Source of the DNA: Bacillota bacterium
GTDB taxonomy: Bacteria > Bacillota > Clostridia > Peptostreptococcales > Anaerovoracaceae
Assembly (NCBI GenBank): GCA_017537495.1
Contig: JAFYKS010000452.1
Span: 1 to 5,732 of the forward strand
Direction of reading: 5' to 3'
DNA: 5,732 bases
The number at the start of each line of letters is the position of its first letter. The first letter of the stretch is position 1. Below the pieces are notes generated by a model that was given only the letters and a program-made list of their open reading frames with translations, searched no databases and was not told the DNA's origin. Of the stretch, positions 5,337-5,732 are shown piece by piece. Both the position numbers and the translations under genes were made by a program.

Positions 5337-5732
5337 AATTTCGCCGGTGATTTCCTTCTGAACTGCATGCAGGTCACGGCATCCCTTTTCTGCCAGTGCC
5401 AGCAGTTCATTCAGGTCTTCTCTTGTGAACGGACACTCTTCGCCAGTGCCCTGAACTTCGATAAATTCACCCTTATCGGTCATTACCACGTTCATATCCA
5501 CCTTTGCGTGGGAGTCTTCTGCATAGCACAGGTCCAGAATTCTTTCGTCGCCATTCATACCTACACTGATGGCAGATACCATAGCAGTTACAGGCAGCTC
5601 GCTGATCATGCCCTGTTCCTTCATCCACTTCATTGCTTCTACCATGGCTACAAAAGCGCCTGTAATGGAAGCAGTTCTGGTACCGCCGTCCGCCTGAATT
5701 ACGTCGCAGTCAATCCAGATAGTACGTTCTCC
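5334..5732 (-). CDS. rph: Ribonuclease PH, C-terminal part (partial)
   Basis: The last 132 codons of a leftward gene whose start lies beyond the right edge; the frame stays open to base 5732. RNase PH is a phosphorolytic 3'-5' exoribonuclease that trims tRNA precursors and structured RNAs. Family signatures are [20 protein letters not shown] at the very start of the visible part, then SITGAFVAM. Further on come [28 protein letters not shown] (in pieces: [25 protein letters not shown]), which includes the catalytic acidic residues, and [11 protein letters not shown]. The visible part is about half of the usual 240-250 residues. A methionine at 5645 is internal, not the start, because the conserved sequence continues upstream of it. 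It heads the visible part of the rph-rdgB run. Confidence 0.97.
   Translation of the reverse strand, partial: GERTIWIDCDVIQADGGTRTASITGAFVAMVEAMKWMKEQGMISELPVTAMVSAISVGMNGDERILDLCYAEDSHAKVDMNVVMTDKGEFIEVQGTGEECPFTREDLNELLALAEKGCRDLHAVQKEITGEI

Noticed and set aside
5334..5645. A separate 103-residue protein starting at the methionine at 5645.
   Set aside because: Conserved RNase PH sequence (GERTIWID...ADGGTRT) continues in frame upstream to the window edge, so this is an internal methionine of rph.

Overview
The window looks like ordinary chromosome from a low-to-medium GC Bacillota, probably an anaerobic gut-type organism (Clostridia or Negativicutes). The evidence is the linked rph and rdgB genes, strong AGGAGG-type ribosome binding sites, a TTG start, a MerR regulator of clostridial type, and compact Rho-independent terminators. 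The genus cannot be fixed from the sequence alone. I see no insertion sequence, phage gene, CRISPR array, tRNA or rRNA.

Layout from left to right: the 5' part of prmA (ribosomal protein L11 methyltransferase), leftward and cut by the window edge. Then a 99-base divergent promoter region containing an imperfect dyad, and a BmrR-like MerR-family regulator reading rightward. A shared hairpin terminator follows, then a convergent, leftward GPH/MelB-like major facilitator transporter. Next comes a 135-base gap that holds the transporter promoter and the terminator of the next unit. Last is a leftward gene set: rph (cut by the right edge), rdgB, a YihY/BrkB-like membrane protein and a YegS/BmrU-like lipid kinase, spaced 9, 7 and 36 bases apart.

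The most informative element is the transporter promoter at 2676-2706. It has a TTGACT -35 box and a TATGCT -10 box separated by 19 bases. A near-perfect 21-bp dyad lies across the spacer and slightly into the -35 box. That over-long spacer with a central dyad is the architecture of MerR-family activated promoters. The convergent MerR-family gene, whose C-terminal half resembles the BmrR/GyrI ligand-binding domain, is the obvious candidate regulator. Together they would form a ligand-inducible transport module. The order lipid kinase, transporter, MerR regulator recalls the bmrU-bmr-bmrR cluster of Bacillus subtilis, although here the regulator is inverted, a terminator separates the kinase, and the transporter is of a different MFS family.

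The rph-rdgB pair serves RNA 3'-end processing and nucleotide-pool cleaning. The membrane protein and the lipid kinase downstream are probably co-transcribed with it but have no evident functional link. The cargo of the transporter and the ligand of the regulator remain unknown. I see no wholly new system; the candidate regulatory module and its promoter are what merit a second look.
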